Assembly: GCA_041591915.1 (NCBI GenBank)
Contig: JBFHRB010000062.1
Span: forward strand, 1-13,817
DNA from: JBFHRB01 sp041591915
GTDB lineage: Bacteria > Actinomycetota > Nitriliruptoria > Nitriliruptorales > Nitriliruptoraceae
DNA: 13,817 nucleotides
Direction: 5' to 3'
The position numbers were made by a program, and so were the translations under genes. Position 1 is the first letter of the stretch, and each line of letters starts with the position of its first letter. Positions 1-5,848 of this stretch are shown one piece after another. The notes under the pieces were generated by a model that saw only the letters and a list, made by a program, of their open reading frames with translations, had not been told where the DNA came from and did not search any database.

Positions 1-669
1 GACGGTGCCCTCGCAGTCGCCGACGATGTCCGTGGGCAGCCCGTGGGCCTCGGACCCGAAGAGCAGCGCGATCGGCGCTGCCCCGCGCGACGTCAGGGGG
101 TCGAGCGACGGCTCACCGGAGGTGTCGAGCGCGTACACCGGCTGACGCGCAGCGCGGAGGCGATCCCGCAGTGCCGGCCAGGTCGCCGACGTCACGACGG
201 GCAGGTGGCTCAAGGAGCCCGCCGAGGCGCGCACGGCCTTGGGGTTGTAGGGGTCGACGCTGCCCTCGGTGAGGACCACGCCCCGGCAGCCCGCGGCATC
301 GGCCGTACGGATGATCGTGCCGACGTTGCCCGGGTCGGCGACCCCGTGCAGGACGACGAGCACCCCTTCACCGACCACGTCCTCGAGGCCGGGCGCGAGC
401 ATCCGGGCCACCGCCACGACACCCTGGGGGGTGCGTGCGTCGGCGAGTCGTTCCATGACCTCAGGTGAGACGCGGGTCAGGCCGACGCCCGCCTCGGCGT
501 AGGCGTCGGCGTGGTCCTCCGTGACGAAGAGCTCGTCGACGAGCCCGTCAGCCAGGAGTTCCTCGACGACCTTGTGGCCCTCGGCCAGGAAGCGGCCGGT
601 CGCGACGCGTTCCTTGCGCCTGGCCAGCTTGTGCGCCCGCTTCACGCGCTCGTTGGTCAGCGACGTCAC
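1..669 (-). CDS. SpoU/TrmH-family rRNA (ribose-2'-O) methyltransferase, C-terminus cut by window edge
   Basis: This is an S-adenosylmethionine-dependent RNA 2'-O-methyltransferase of the SPOUT class, most likely acting on 23S rRNA; the exact target nucleotide cannot be read from the sequence. The 223 visible residues begin TSLTNERVKRAHKLARRKE, the usual N-terminal helix of the family. An L30e-like substrate-binding part follows (about 20-95, with FLAEGHKVVEELL at 27-39). The catalytic domain shows motif 1, NVGTIIRTADAAG (115-127, catalytic Arg 121), and motif 2, FGSEAHGLP (204-212). Motif 3 (IPM...SLNV) should lie just beyond the left edge, so the frame is open at base 1 and the gene is partial rather than broken. 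The start is GTG at 669, chosen from family alignment; no Shine-Dalgarno is visible and a 13-bp hairpin ends five bases upstream. Its position after rplT matches the infC-rpmI-rplT-methyltransferase-pheST order of many actinobacteria, so pheS may follow outside the window. Confidence 0.93.
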   Translation of the reverse strand, partial: MTSLTNERVKRAHKLARRKERVATGRFLAEGHKVVEELLADGLVDELFVTEDHADAYAEAGVGLTRVSPEVMERLADARTPQGVVAVARMLAPGLEDVVGEGVLVVLHGVADPGNVGTIIRTADAAGCRGVVLTEGSVDPYNPKAVRASAGSLSHLPVVTSATWPALRDRLRAARQPVYALDTSGEPSLDPLTSRGAAPIALLFGSEAHGLPTDIVGDCEGTV

Positions 670-673
670 AACG

Positions 674-703
674 GGACGGGCCGGCTCGTGAGCCGGCCCG
701 TCC
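674..703 (-). terminator. Perfect 13-bp hairpin between rplT and the methyltransferase gene
   Basis: The minus strand reads GGACGGGCCGGCT, loop CACG, then AGCCGGCCCGTCC: a perfect, very GC-rich 13-bp stem. It starts 20 bases after the rplT stop. The tail is CGTTGTG rather than a U-tract, so it resembles the U-poor terminators common in high-GC actinobacteria. It could instead be a partial attenuator or an mRNA-stabilising 3' end that lowers expression of the next gene, whose GTG lies five bases downstream. The structure is seen directly; the terminator role is inferred. Confidence 0.6.
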
Positions 704-722
704 GAGGTGTGCTGCTCCGCGG

Positions 723-1097
723 TCACGCGGCGGACTGGTCCGCCTCGAGCGCGGCCTTGGCGGCGTTGACGAGCTCCGCGAAGGCGGCCTGGTCGTTCAC
801 GGCCAGGTCGGCCAGGACCTTGCGGTCCAGGTCGATCTCGGCCAGCTTCAGGCCGTGCATGAAGCGGTTGTAGCTCAGGCCCTCGAGCCTGGCAGCCGCG
901 TTGATGCGCGTGATCCAGAGCTTGCGGAAGTCACTCTTCTTCTTGCGACGGTCGCGGTAGGCGTACCGCTCAGCGTGCTGAACGGCTTCCTTCGCGACGC
1001 GGAACCGGCGGCTCCGTGCGCCACGGAAACCCTTGGCGCGGTCCATGACCGCCTTGTGGGACTTCTTGGCGTGCACTCCGCCCTTGACGCGTGCCAT
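723..1097 (-). CDS. rplT: 50S ribosomal protein L20
   Basis: L20 is a primary 23S rRNA-binding protein needed early in assembly of the large subunit. The 124-residue product has the basic, helical N-terminal tail typical of L20 (MARVKGGVHAKKSHKAVMDR, then KGFRGARSRRFRVAKEAVQHAERYAY in sequence) and the compact C-terminal domain containing LWITRINAAARLEGLSYNRF (about 61-80). The family usually runs to about 117-118 residues, so there is only a short Ala/Asp-rich extension. The ATG at 1097 is preceded by a strong AGGAGG seven bases upstream. It follows rpmI after 28 bases in the same operon. In other bacteria L20 represses its own operon by binding the leader mRNA, so the structured leader upstream of infC is a candidate control site here, though that is inference. 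Confidence 0.98.
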   Translation of the reverse strand: MARVKGGVHAKKSHKAVMDRAKGFRGARSRRFRVAKEAVQHAERYAYRDRRKKKSDFRKLWITRINAAARLEGLSYNRFMHGLKLAEIDLDRKVLADLAVNDQAAFAELVNAAKAALEADQSAA

Positions 1098-1125
1098 GTT
1101 CGTACCTCCTGCGTCTCGCGCGGGT

Positions 1126-1320
1126 CTACTGGTTGAGCATCTTCTTGACCTGGCGAGCGGGGGCGTCCGCCAGGGTCGACGTGCCGCGGAGGTTGCGCTT
1201 CCGCTTCGGCGACTTCTTCTCGAGGATGTGGTTCGCGTTGCGCTTCTTCGACATGACCTTGCCGTTGCGGGTCACGCGGAAGCGCTTCTTCGCGCCACTG
1301 TGGGTCTTCTGCTTGGGCAT
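1126..1320 (-). CDS. rpmI: 50S ribosomal protein L35
   Basis: This small basic protein of the large ribosomal subunit is 64 residues long, the standard family length. The start MPKQKTHSGAKKRFRVTRNG and the later KKRNANHILEKKSPKRKRNL are the L35 signature. The ATG at 1320 is supported by an AAGAGG about seven bases upstream and by the invariant MPKxKTH N-terminus. An upstream in-frame extension is open but has an Arg/Pro/Thr-rich, non-family composition, because it runs through infC in another frame. It lies 43 bases after the infC stop and 28 bases before rplT, giving the near-universal infC-rpmI-rplT order. Confidence 0.98.
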   Translation of the reverse strand: MPKQKTHSGAKKRFRVTRNGKVMSKKRNANHILEKKSPKRKRNLRGTSTLADAPARQVKKMLNQ

Positions 1321-1363
1321 CGTGGGACCTCTTGTGGGGGTCTTTCGGGGGCGACGACCGACG

Positions 1364-1984
1364 TCAGGCGTCGGCGTTCGCCTCGGTCTCGGTCTCGACC
1401 ACGGCGACGGTGTCGGCGTCGGTTGGGGTCTCGGCCTCGGCGTCAGCCGGAGCCTCGGCCTTCGTCCTGGGCTTCTTCTCACGCACCGGAGCCAGCACCA
1501 TGACCATGTTGCGGCCGTCCACCTTGGGATACGCCTCGATGGTGGCCAGTTCCTCCATGTCCTCGGCGAGCCGGTCGAGGAGGCGCTTGCCGAGCTCGGT
1601 GTGCGCCATCTCGCGACCGCGGAACATGATGGTCGCCTTGACCTTGGCGCCGTCGTTGAGGAAACGGCGGACGTGGCCAGACTTGGTCTTGTAGTCGTTG
1701 TCCGAGATCTTGGGCCGCATCTTGATCTCTTTGATCGTGATCTGCGACTGGCGCTTGCGCGCCTCCTTCTGCTTCTGCGCTTCCTGGTACTTGAAGCGGC
1801 CGTAGTCCATGATCCGGCAGACGGGCGGGTCGGCGTTCGGGGCGACCTCTACGAGGTCCATGTCGCTCGCACGGGCCTGGCGCAGGGCGTCGGCCAGCGA
1901 GACGATCCCCACCTGCCCGCCCTCGGCGTCAACGAGACGAACCTCAGGAACCTTGATCTCGGCGTTTATCCGGTGGTCGGCGAT
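1364..1984 (-). CDS. infC: Translation initiation factor IF-3 with rare ATC start codon
   Basis: IF3 binds the 30S subunit, prevents premature joining of 50S and proofreads start codon and initiator tRNA selection. With the start placed at ATC (1984-1982) the product has 206 residues. The N-domain opens ADHRINAEIKVPEVRLVDAE and carries MDYGRFKYQEAQK (59-71). A basic linker (about 70-82) leads to the C-domain (about 83-168), with IKEIKMRPKISDNDYKTK at 85-102 and FRGREMAH at 121-128. A low-complexity Ala/Glu/Asp/Thr tail fills 169-206, longer than the roughly 180 residues of E. coli IF3. No ATG, GTG or TTG stands at the conserved N-terminus, whereas AAGGAG lies nine bases before the ATC. Non-canonical AUU/AUC/AUA starts are a known hallmark of infC and allow IF3 to repress its own translation. 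Identity is certain; the exact start is strongly supported but not proven. Confidence 0.95.
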   Translation of the reverse strand: MADHRINAEIKVPEVRLVDAEGGQVGIVSLADALRQARASDMDLVEVAPNADPPVCRIMDYGRFKYQEAQKQKEARKRQSQITIKEIKMRPKISDNDYKTKSGHVRRFLNDGAKVKATIMFRGREMAHTELGKRLLDRLAEDMEELATIEAYPKVDGRNMVMVLAPVREKKPRTKAEAPADAEAETPTDADTVAVVETETEANADA

Positions 1985-1999
1985 GGTGCGTGTCTCCTT
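1982..1999 (-). promoter_or_regulatory. Shine-Dalgarno and ATC initiation codon of infC
   Basis: On the minus strand AAGGAG (1999-1994) is followed by nine bases, ACACGCACC, and then ATC at 1984. The next codons give ADHRIN, the usual start of IF3. This site decides the start, because there is no standard initiator at that position in frame. IF3 discriminates against such codons, so a rise in IF3 would reduce translation from this site; that autoregulation is known for E. coli infC and is inferred here. Confidence 0.75.
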
Positions 2000-2081
2000 C
2001 GTTGCGGCGGACGCGTTGGCGACCGCCGAGTGCGGTGTGGCGGACCGGCGCCTCGGGCCCAGCTGCTGGCTCGAACGCAAC

Positions 2082-2105
2082 GACGGCGGCCACAGGGCCG
2101 CCGTC
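2082..2105 (-). terminator. 10-bp GC-rich hairpin in the infC leader (attenuator or upstream terminator)
   Basis: The minus strand reads GACGGCGGCC, loop CTGT, GGCCGCCGTC, followed by GTTGCGTTCG. The stem is perfect and could gain wobble pairs at its base. The tail has T-pairs but no continuous U-run. It ends 97 bases before the ATC start of infC. It could end transcription coming from the DUF1844-type gene, or, if the promoter lies upstream near 2247, act as an attenuator inside the infC leader. Confidence 0.45.
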
Positions 2106-2212
2106 ACGCTCACGCCCCGGCCGAGCCGCACTGGGCGGTGACCGGGAGGTCGACCCTGCCGGGATCCAGCGAGGGTGAGAGGTCTGGCGGCCTCTACTTG
2201 TCTTCTGTTGTG

Positions 2213-2235
2213 CCGTGCGCCACGCGGACGCACGG
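2213..2235 (-). other. 5'-proximal hairpin of the infC leader
   Basis: The minus strand reads CCGTGCG, a 9-base loop TCCGCGTGG, and CGCACGG, a perfect 7-bp stem. It begins seven bases after the candidate -10 element, so it would sit at the very 5' end of the transcript, where such stems often protect mRNA or take part in regulation. Its function is inferred only. Confidence 0.35.
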
Positions 2236-2241
2236 GTGCGG

Positions 2242-2247
2242 ACGATA
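2242..2247 (-). promoter_or_regulatory. Candidate -10 element for the infC operon
   Basis: TATCGT on the minus strand fits the actinobacterial TAnnnT -10 pattern and predicts a start of transcription near 2235. No good -35 hexamer is visible 17-18 bases upstream; TGGCCG there matches only three positions of TTGACA. The location in the gap between the DUF1844-type gene and infC is what makes it plausible. Confidence 0.3.
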
Positions 2248-2309
2248 CCAGAGGCCCGTCGGGGCGGCCACCGAGCGTGCGCTGGCCACGGCCCGAGTTC
2301 CTGGAGGCC

Positions 2310-2747
2310 CTACTGGCCGGGCACCCACAGGCGCGAGCCCTGTGAAGGGGGCTGCTCGGGCCCGCCGGGGGCCGACGGCGGGGCCTGCCCCGTCGGCTGG
2401 TCCGCAGGCTGGCCGACGTCGCCGGCCTCGGACTCGCCCGCCCTCGCGATCTCCTGCTCGGCCTCGACCTGCGCCATGCGGAGTTGGCCGAGCACGTTCT
2501 CGACCTCGGCCGTCAGCCGCTGGTCGACGTGCGCACCGCTCTTGTCCATGATCGCCTCGATCGAGTCGATCAGGACACGTGCGTCCTGACGACCGATCTT
2601 GACCTGGACCGCGTTGAGCAGGAGCGAGATCGCCTGCGCGACGATGTCGTCGAGCGGCGCCGCGCGCAGCTCGGCGAGCGCCGCGCGGATCTCCTCTTCG
2701 GTGGGCTGGCGCCCACCGGCCATCCCGGGATCGAACTGGTCACTCAT
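2310..2747 (-). CDS. DUF1844-type protein upstream of infC
   Basis: The 145-residue product is predicted to be a soluble cytoplasmic protein without signal peptide or membrane segment. Residues about 15-105 form an amphipathic helical block; within it, DDIVAQAISLLLNAVQVKIG (33-52) and ARVLIDSIEAIMDKSG (56-71) resemble the core of DUF1844, a short family common in actinobacteria and some other bacteria, where it often lies beside infC. Residues 108-138 are a Pro/Gly/Gln-rich disordered tail, ending in a compact SRLWVPGQ that may be a conserved terminal motif. The function of the family is unknown. The ATG at 2747 overlaps the stop of the small membrane-protein gene by one base (TGATG), so the two are probably translationally coupled. 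The gap to infC is 325 bases, so they may not share regulation with infC. The family assignment is from memory of the pattern and moderately sure. Confidence 0.8.
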   Translation of the reverse strand: MSDQFDPGMAGGRQPTEEEIRAALAELRAAPLDDIVAQAISLLLNAVQVKIGRQDARVLIDSIEAIMDKSGAHVDQRLTAEVENVLGQLRMAQVEAEQEIARAGESEAGDVGQPADQPTGQAPPSAPGGPEQPPSQGSRLWVPGQ

Positions 2748-2962
2748 CAGTGGTGACCGTGGTCGTCGACCTCGGGCTCACCCTTGGCCATGGCCTGGGC
2801 GTCCAGGAAGACCAGGAGGCCGACGCCGATGCCGAGTACGGCCAGCACGACGATGAAGCTCGGGCCCGACTCCGTCGCCTTCTCCTCGGCGGCGAAGGCC
2901 GGGAGGGCGAACAGCAAGAGGCTCGCGAGCGTGACGGGCAGGATGGTCAGGAGTCGGCGCAT
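2747..2962 (-). CDS. Small secreted or membrane-anchored protein, function unknown
   Basis: I do not recognise this 71-residue protein. It begins MRRLLTILPVTLASLLLFAL, a typical signal peptide, with a likely signal peptidase I site after AFA (22-24). A short charged linker AEEKATESGPS follows, then one hydrophobic segment (about 35-53, FIVVLAVLGIGVGLLVFLD), and a short tail ending VDDHGHH that could bind metal or be cytoplasmic. The mature form would therefore be a single-span membrane protein of about 47 residues. The start is supported by AGGA about nine bases before the ATG at 2962. Coding is supported by the clean signal peptide and membrane pattern and by the one-base overlap with the DUF1844-type gene. 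The pairing suggests a shared role, but no partner or reaction can be named. Confidence 0.75.
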   Translation of the reverse strand: MRRLLTILPVTLASLLLFALPAFAAEEKATESGPSFIVVLAVLGIGVGLLVFLDAQAMAKGEPEVDDHGHH

Positions 2963-3015
2963 GACGTCTTCCTGTGTGGTGGTCGGGTCGGATGCGTTGG
3001 CGCGCAGGGTAGCGG

Positions 3016-3033
3016 CGGGGCGGTCTCGCCCCG
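3016..3033 (-). terminator. Weak hairpin after hisG
   Basis: The minus strand reads CGGGGCG, loop AGAC, CGCCCCG, a 7-bp stem 17 bases after the hisG stop, with no U-tract. It may end or stabilise the 3' end of the rib-hisG transcript. Just downstream, TACCCT (3011-3006) fits the TAnnnT -10 pattern and could serve the small membrane-protein gene, but no -35 is evident. Confidence 0.35.
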
Positions 3034-3050
3034 GCGCCGCGTGCGAGAGG

Positions 3051-3926
3051 TCAGCTGATGATCTTGGTGATCGGGACCTCGAGGATGCCGGTCGCCCCGT
3101 GCGTCTTGAGCGTCGGGATCAGCTCGTTGACCCCCCGCTTCTCGACGACGGTCTCGATCGCGTAGCCGTCCTCGTGGGCGAGGTGGTTGACGGTCGGGGA
3201 CTTCAGGCTCGGCAGCACCTCGATGATCTTCTCGAGGTCCTCGGTGCCGCAGTTGAGCTTGAGGAGCACGCGGCCCCGCGCATCGATGGCGCCGAGCAGG
3301 AGGGTCTTGATGTCCTCCATGGCCGCACGCTTGTCCGGGTCCGCGTGGGCCTCGTTGTTGGCGATGAGCTCCGTGCGCGAGACCAGGAGCTCGTCGATGA
3401 TCTTGAGGCCCTGCTTGCGCAGCGTCGAGCCCGTCTCCGTCACGTCGACGCACGCGTCGACGATGGTGCCGACCTTGGCCTCCGTCGCGCCGTAGCTGAG
3501 GAAGATCCGGACGTCGCGCCCACGCTCGTCGAAGAACCGCTTCGTGAGCTCGGGCAGCTCCGTCGAGATCTTCGCGCCCTCGGGCAGGTCCGCGGCGGAC
3601 GCCCACGGCTTGTCCTTCGGCACGGCGAGGACGACGCGGATGGGGTTGCTGGTCGCCTTCGAGTAGCGCATCTCCGTCAGTGACGTGACGTCGGATGCGG
3701 TCTCCTCGATCCAGTCACGGCCGGTGATGCCCAGGTCGAAGAACCCCTCCTGGATGTACCGCGGGATCTCCTGCGGCCGGAGGATGGCGACCTCGTCGAT
3801 GCGGGGATCGTCGATGCGGCCGAAGTAGTCGCGCTCGGACGAGCGGTGCAGCTTGAGGTCTGCGTCCTCGAGCAGCTGCATGGTGGCTCGTTCGAGCGAG
3901 CCCTTGGGAAGGACGAGCTTGAGCAA
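3051..3926 (-). CDS. hisG: ATP phosphoribosyltransferase, long form
   Basis: HisG joins ATP and PRPP to make phosphoribosyl-ATP, the first and feedback-controlled step of histidine synthesis. The 291-residue product starts LKLVLPKGSLERATMQLLED, has LGITGRDWIEE (65-75), and carries the PRPP-binding loop DVTETGSTLRKQGL (161-174). Residues about 219-291, including SLKSPTVNHL (240-249) and GATGILEVPI (277-286), form the ACT-like regulatory domain of the long, hexameric HisG that does not need HisZ. The start is TTG at 3926, chosen because family members begin there; AAGGA lies about nine bases upstream inside the end of ribH, and there is no ATG or GTG in place. Only two bases separate it from the ribH stop, so it is co-transcribed with the rib genes. 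hisE, which often sits between ribH and hisG in actinobacteria, is absent here. Confidence 0.97.
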   Translation of the reverse strand: MLKLVLPKGSLERATMQLLEDADLKLHRSSERDYFGRIDDPRIDEVAILRPQEIPRYIQEGFFDLGITGRDWIEETASDVTSLTEMRYSKATSNPIRVVLAVPKDKPWASAADLPEGAKISTELPELTKRFFDERGRDVRIFLSYGATEAKVGTIVDACVDVTETGSTLRKQGLKIIDELLVSRTELIANNEAHADPDKRAAMEDIKTLLLGAIDARGRVLLKLNCGTEDLEKIIEVLPSLKSPTVNHLAHEDGYAIETVVEKRGVNELIPTLKTHGATGILEVPITKIIS

Positions 3927-3928
3927 GG

Positions 3929-4405
3929 TCAGAGTTCCTTGAGGAGGTTGGCGGTCTCGATGGCACTGATCGCGGCCTCGGCACCCTTGTTGCCGAGCTT
4001 GCCGCCCGAGCGTTCGACGGCCTGCTCCCAGGTGTCCGTCGTCAGCACGCCGAACGCGACCGGGAGGCCGTACTGCGTGGCGATCGCCGAGCAGCCCTTC
4101 GCGGCCTCCCCGGCGACGTAGTCGAAGTGGGGCGTCGAGCCACGCACGACGGCGCCGAGCGCCACCAGTGCGTCGAATCGGCCCGACTCGGCCATCCGCC
4201 GCAGGACCACGGGGATCTCGAACGCGCCGGGGACGAGCGCGACGTGGACGTCTGCCGGCAACGCGCCGTGACGCAGGAGCGCGTCGGTCGCGCCGTCGAC
4301 GAGGCGCTCGACGACAGCCTCGTTGAAGCGCGCCGCGACGATGCCGAATCGGAGCCCGGACGCGTCGAGACGGCCCGTGTGCACGGTGACGTCAGGTTCC
4401 TTCAC
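3929..4405 (-). CDS. ribH: 6,7-dimethyl-8-ribityllumazine synthase
   Basis: Lumazine synthase condenses 5-amino-6-ribitylaminouracil with 3,4-dihydroxy-2-butanone 4-phosphate, the penultimate step to riboflavin. The 158-residue length is standard. Visible motifs are RFN (26-28), with Phe 27 stacking on the pyrimidine, VPGAFEIP (58-65), GAVVRGSTPHFDYV (84-97) with the conserved histidine at 93, GVLTTDT (119-125), and GNKGAEAA (138-145). The start is GTG at 4405 with a strong AGGAGG six bases upstream. It is separated from ribBA by 48 bases and is followed by hisG after two bases. Enzymes of this type form pentamers or 60-mer capsids; which form occurs here cannot be told. Confidence 0.97.
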   Translation of the reverse strand: MKEPDVTVHTGRLDASGLRFGIVAARFNEAVVERLVDGATDALLRHGALPADVHVALVPGAFEIPVVLRRMAESGRFDALVALGAVVRGSTPHFDYVAGEAAKGCSAIATQYGLPVAFGVLTTDTWEQAVERSGGKLGNKGAEAAISAIETANLLKEL

Positions 4406-4453
4406 GGTGTTCCTCCTGGGACCCGGATGGAGGTCAGGCGGCGGGGTGGGAGC

Positions 4454-5848
4454 TCAGCTCGCGATGTGGGGACGGCCCATGGCGGAGCCGGGGTCGTCCG
4501 GTTGGGGACCATCATGGTCGTCCGGCGGGGCCATGGCCAATCCGTCGAGTGCCTGGGCGCGCAGAGCGGGCGGCAGGTTGGTCCCGACGCGGTCGCTGGC
4601 GAGATCGCCGACACCGGTCGTCGTGATCCCATGATCGAGGTTCAGCTCGTGCCCCATCCGGTCCGCCTTCGTCGTGAGGTACCGGACGTTGCGGTCGTTC
4701 GGGCGGACCTCCAGAGGCACACGCTCGACGATCTCGAGGCCGAAGCCCTCGAGGCCCGCACGCTTGGCCGGGTTGTTCGTCAACAGGCGCAGCGTGGACA
4801 GGCCGAGGTCCTTGAGGATCATGGCGCCGGTGCCGTAGTCGCGCGCGTCGGCCGGCAGCCCGAGGGCGAGGTTGGCGTCGACGGTGTCGTGGCCCGCGTC
4901 CTGCAGGCGGTAGGCCCGCAGCTTGTCCAGCAGGCCGATGCCGCGACCCTCGTGGCCACGCAGGTAGACGACGGCGCCGCGGCCCGCCTCCTCGATGCGT
5001 GCCATGGCGAGGTCGAGCTGGGGGCCGCAGTCGCAGCGCGTCGACCGGAACACGTCACCGGTCAGGCATTCGGAGTGCATGCGCACGAGTGCGTCGGCGC
5101 TGCCCTCGACGTCGCCGAACAGGAGCGCGACGTGGTGCTCCTGGTCGAGGCGCGAGGCGTACCCGATCGCGCGCCACTCGCCGTACGGGGTCGGGATGGT
5201 TGCCTCGACCTCACGGGTGACCGGCAACTCCTCCTGGAGCCGGTACTCGATGAGATCGGCGATCGTGAGGATGCGGAGCCCGTGCCGCTGCGCGAACTCC
5301 ACGAGGGACGGCAGGCGGGCCATCGTCCCGTCGTCCTCCATGATCTCGCAGATCACGCCAGCGGGCGCGAGCCCGGCGAGGCGGGCCAGGTCGACGGCAG
5401 CCTCGGTGTGGCCGGCGCGGCGCAGCACACCGCCCGCCGTGTAGCGCAGCGGGAAGACGTGACCGGGCCGCCGGAAGTCCTCCGGGCGCGCGTCGAACTC
5501 GAGGACGTGGGCGATGGTTCGCGCCCGGTCGTGGGCCGAGATGCCGGTGGAGCCCGGGATCTCGAGGTCGATGGACACGGTGAAGTTGGTCTCCGCGTGG
5601 CCCTCCGAGCCGGGGACCATGGCGCCGATGCGAAGCTCGTCCAGGCGTTCGGGGGTCACCGGCATGCAGATCAGGCCGCGTCCGTGCGTGGCCATGAAGT
5701 TGATGGCGTCCGGCGTCACGGCCTCGGCGGCGATGACGAGGTCGCCCTCGTTCTCGCGGTGCTCGTCATCGACGACGACGAGCATGCCGCCGTTGCGGAT
5801 GATCTCGACGGCCTCCTCGACGGTGGCGAACTCGGGGGTCGGGGTCAT
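4454..5848 (-). CDS. ribBA: Bifunctional 3,4-dihydroxy-2-butanone-4-phosphate synthase / GTP cyclohydrolase II
   Basis: The two domains make both precursors of riboflavin: one turns ribulose-5-phosphate into 3,4-dihydroxy-2-butanone 4-phosphate and formate, the other opens GTP to the pyrimidine precursor. The N-terminal domain (about 5-205) shows the acidic metal/substrate loop DDEHRENEGD (27-36), TGISAHDRARTI (101-112), RPGHVFPL (127-134), and AGGVLRRAGHTEAA (138-151). The C-terminal domain (about 212-405) has the zinc ligands Cys 261, 272 and 274 in SECLTGDVFRSTRCDCG, RGHEGRGIGL (297-306), and DYGTGAMILKDLG (337-349). A tail of about 58 residues (407-464), rich in Asp, Gly and Pro near its end, extends beyond the family core. 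The ATG at 5848 overlaps the ribE stop by four bases (ATGA), so coupling is likely. All key residues appear intact. Confidence 0.98.
   Translation of the reverse strand: MTPTPEFATVEEAVEIIRNGGMLVVVDDEHRENEGDLVIAAEAVTPDAINFMATHGRGLICMPVTPERLDELRIGAMVPGSEGHAETNFTVSIDLEIPGSTGISAHDRARTIAHVLEFDARPEDFRRPGHVFPLRYTAGGVLRRAGHTEAAVDLARLAGLAPAGVICEIMEDDGTMARLPSLVEFAQRHGLRILTIADLIEYRLQEELPVTREVEATIPTPYGEWRAIGYASRLDQEHHVALLFGDVEGSADALVRMHSECLTGDVFRSTRCDCGPQLDLAMARIEEAGRGAVVYLRGHEGRGIGLLDKLRAYRLQDAGHDTVDANLALGLPADARDYGTGAMILKDLGLSTLRLLTNNPAKRAGLEGFGLEIVERVPLEVRPNDRNVRYLTTKADRMGHELNLDHGITTTGVGDLASDRVGTNLPPALRAQALDGLAMAPPDDHDGPQPDDPGSAMGRPHIAS

Larger units (their letters stand above)
1985..2309 (-). other. 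Structured 325-nt leader of the infC-rpmI-rplT operon
   Basis: This is the only stretch over 300 bases without a convincing gene. On the minus strand it holds, in order, a candidate -10 element (2247-2242), a 7-bp hairpin (2235-2213), a weak 5-bp hairpin AGAGG/CCTCT (2195-2178), a 10-bp GC-rich hairpin (2105-2082), and the infC Shine-Dalgarno. A long leader with terminator-like structure before infC is known from other phyla, where L20 or other signals control the operon. Here the structures are seen, but no known RNA family is recognised, and the controlling ligand, if any, is unknown. Confidence 0.5.

Noticed and set aside
2194..2223. A possible ten-codon leader peptide (GTG to TAG) in the infC leader.
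   Set aside because: It has no Shine-Dalgarno, no run of regulatory codons, and such short frames occur by chance.
1985..2233. An upstream extension of infC to a GTG at 2233.
   Set aside because: The extra 83 residues are Arg/Pro/Ser-rich and unlike IF3, and they would run through the hairpins; the ATC start has a Shine-Dalgarno and fits the family N-terminus.
1091..2551. A 486-codon open frame on the plus strand.
   Set aside because: It is antisense to rpmI, infC and part of the DUF1844-type gene, which are certain, and its product is low-complexity Arg/Gly/Pro-rich sequence.
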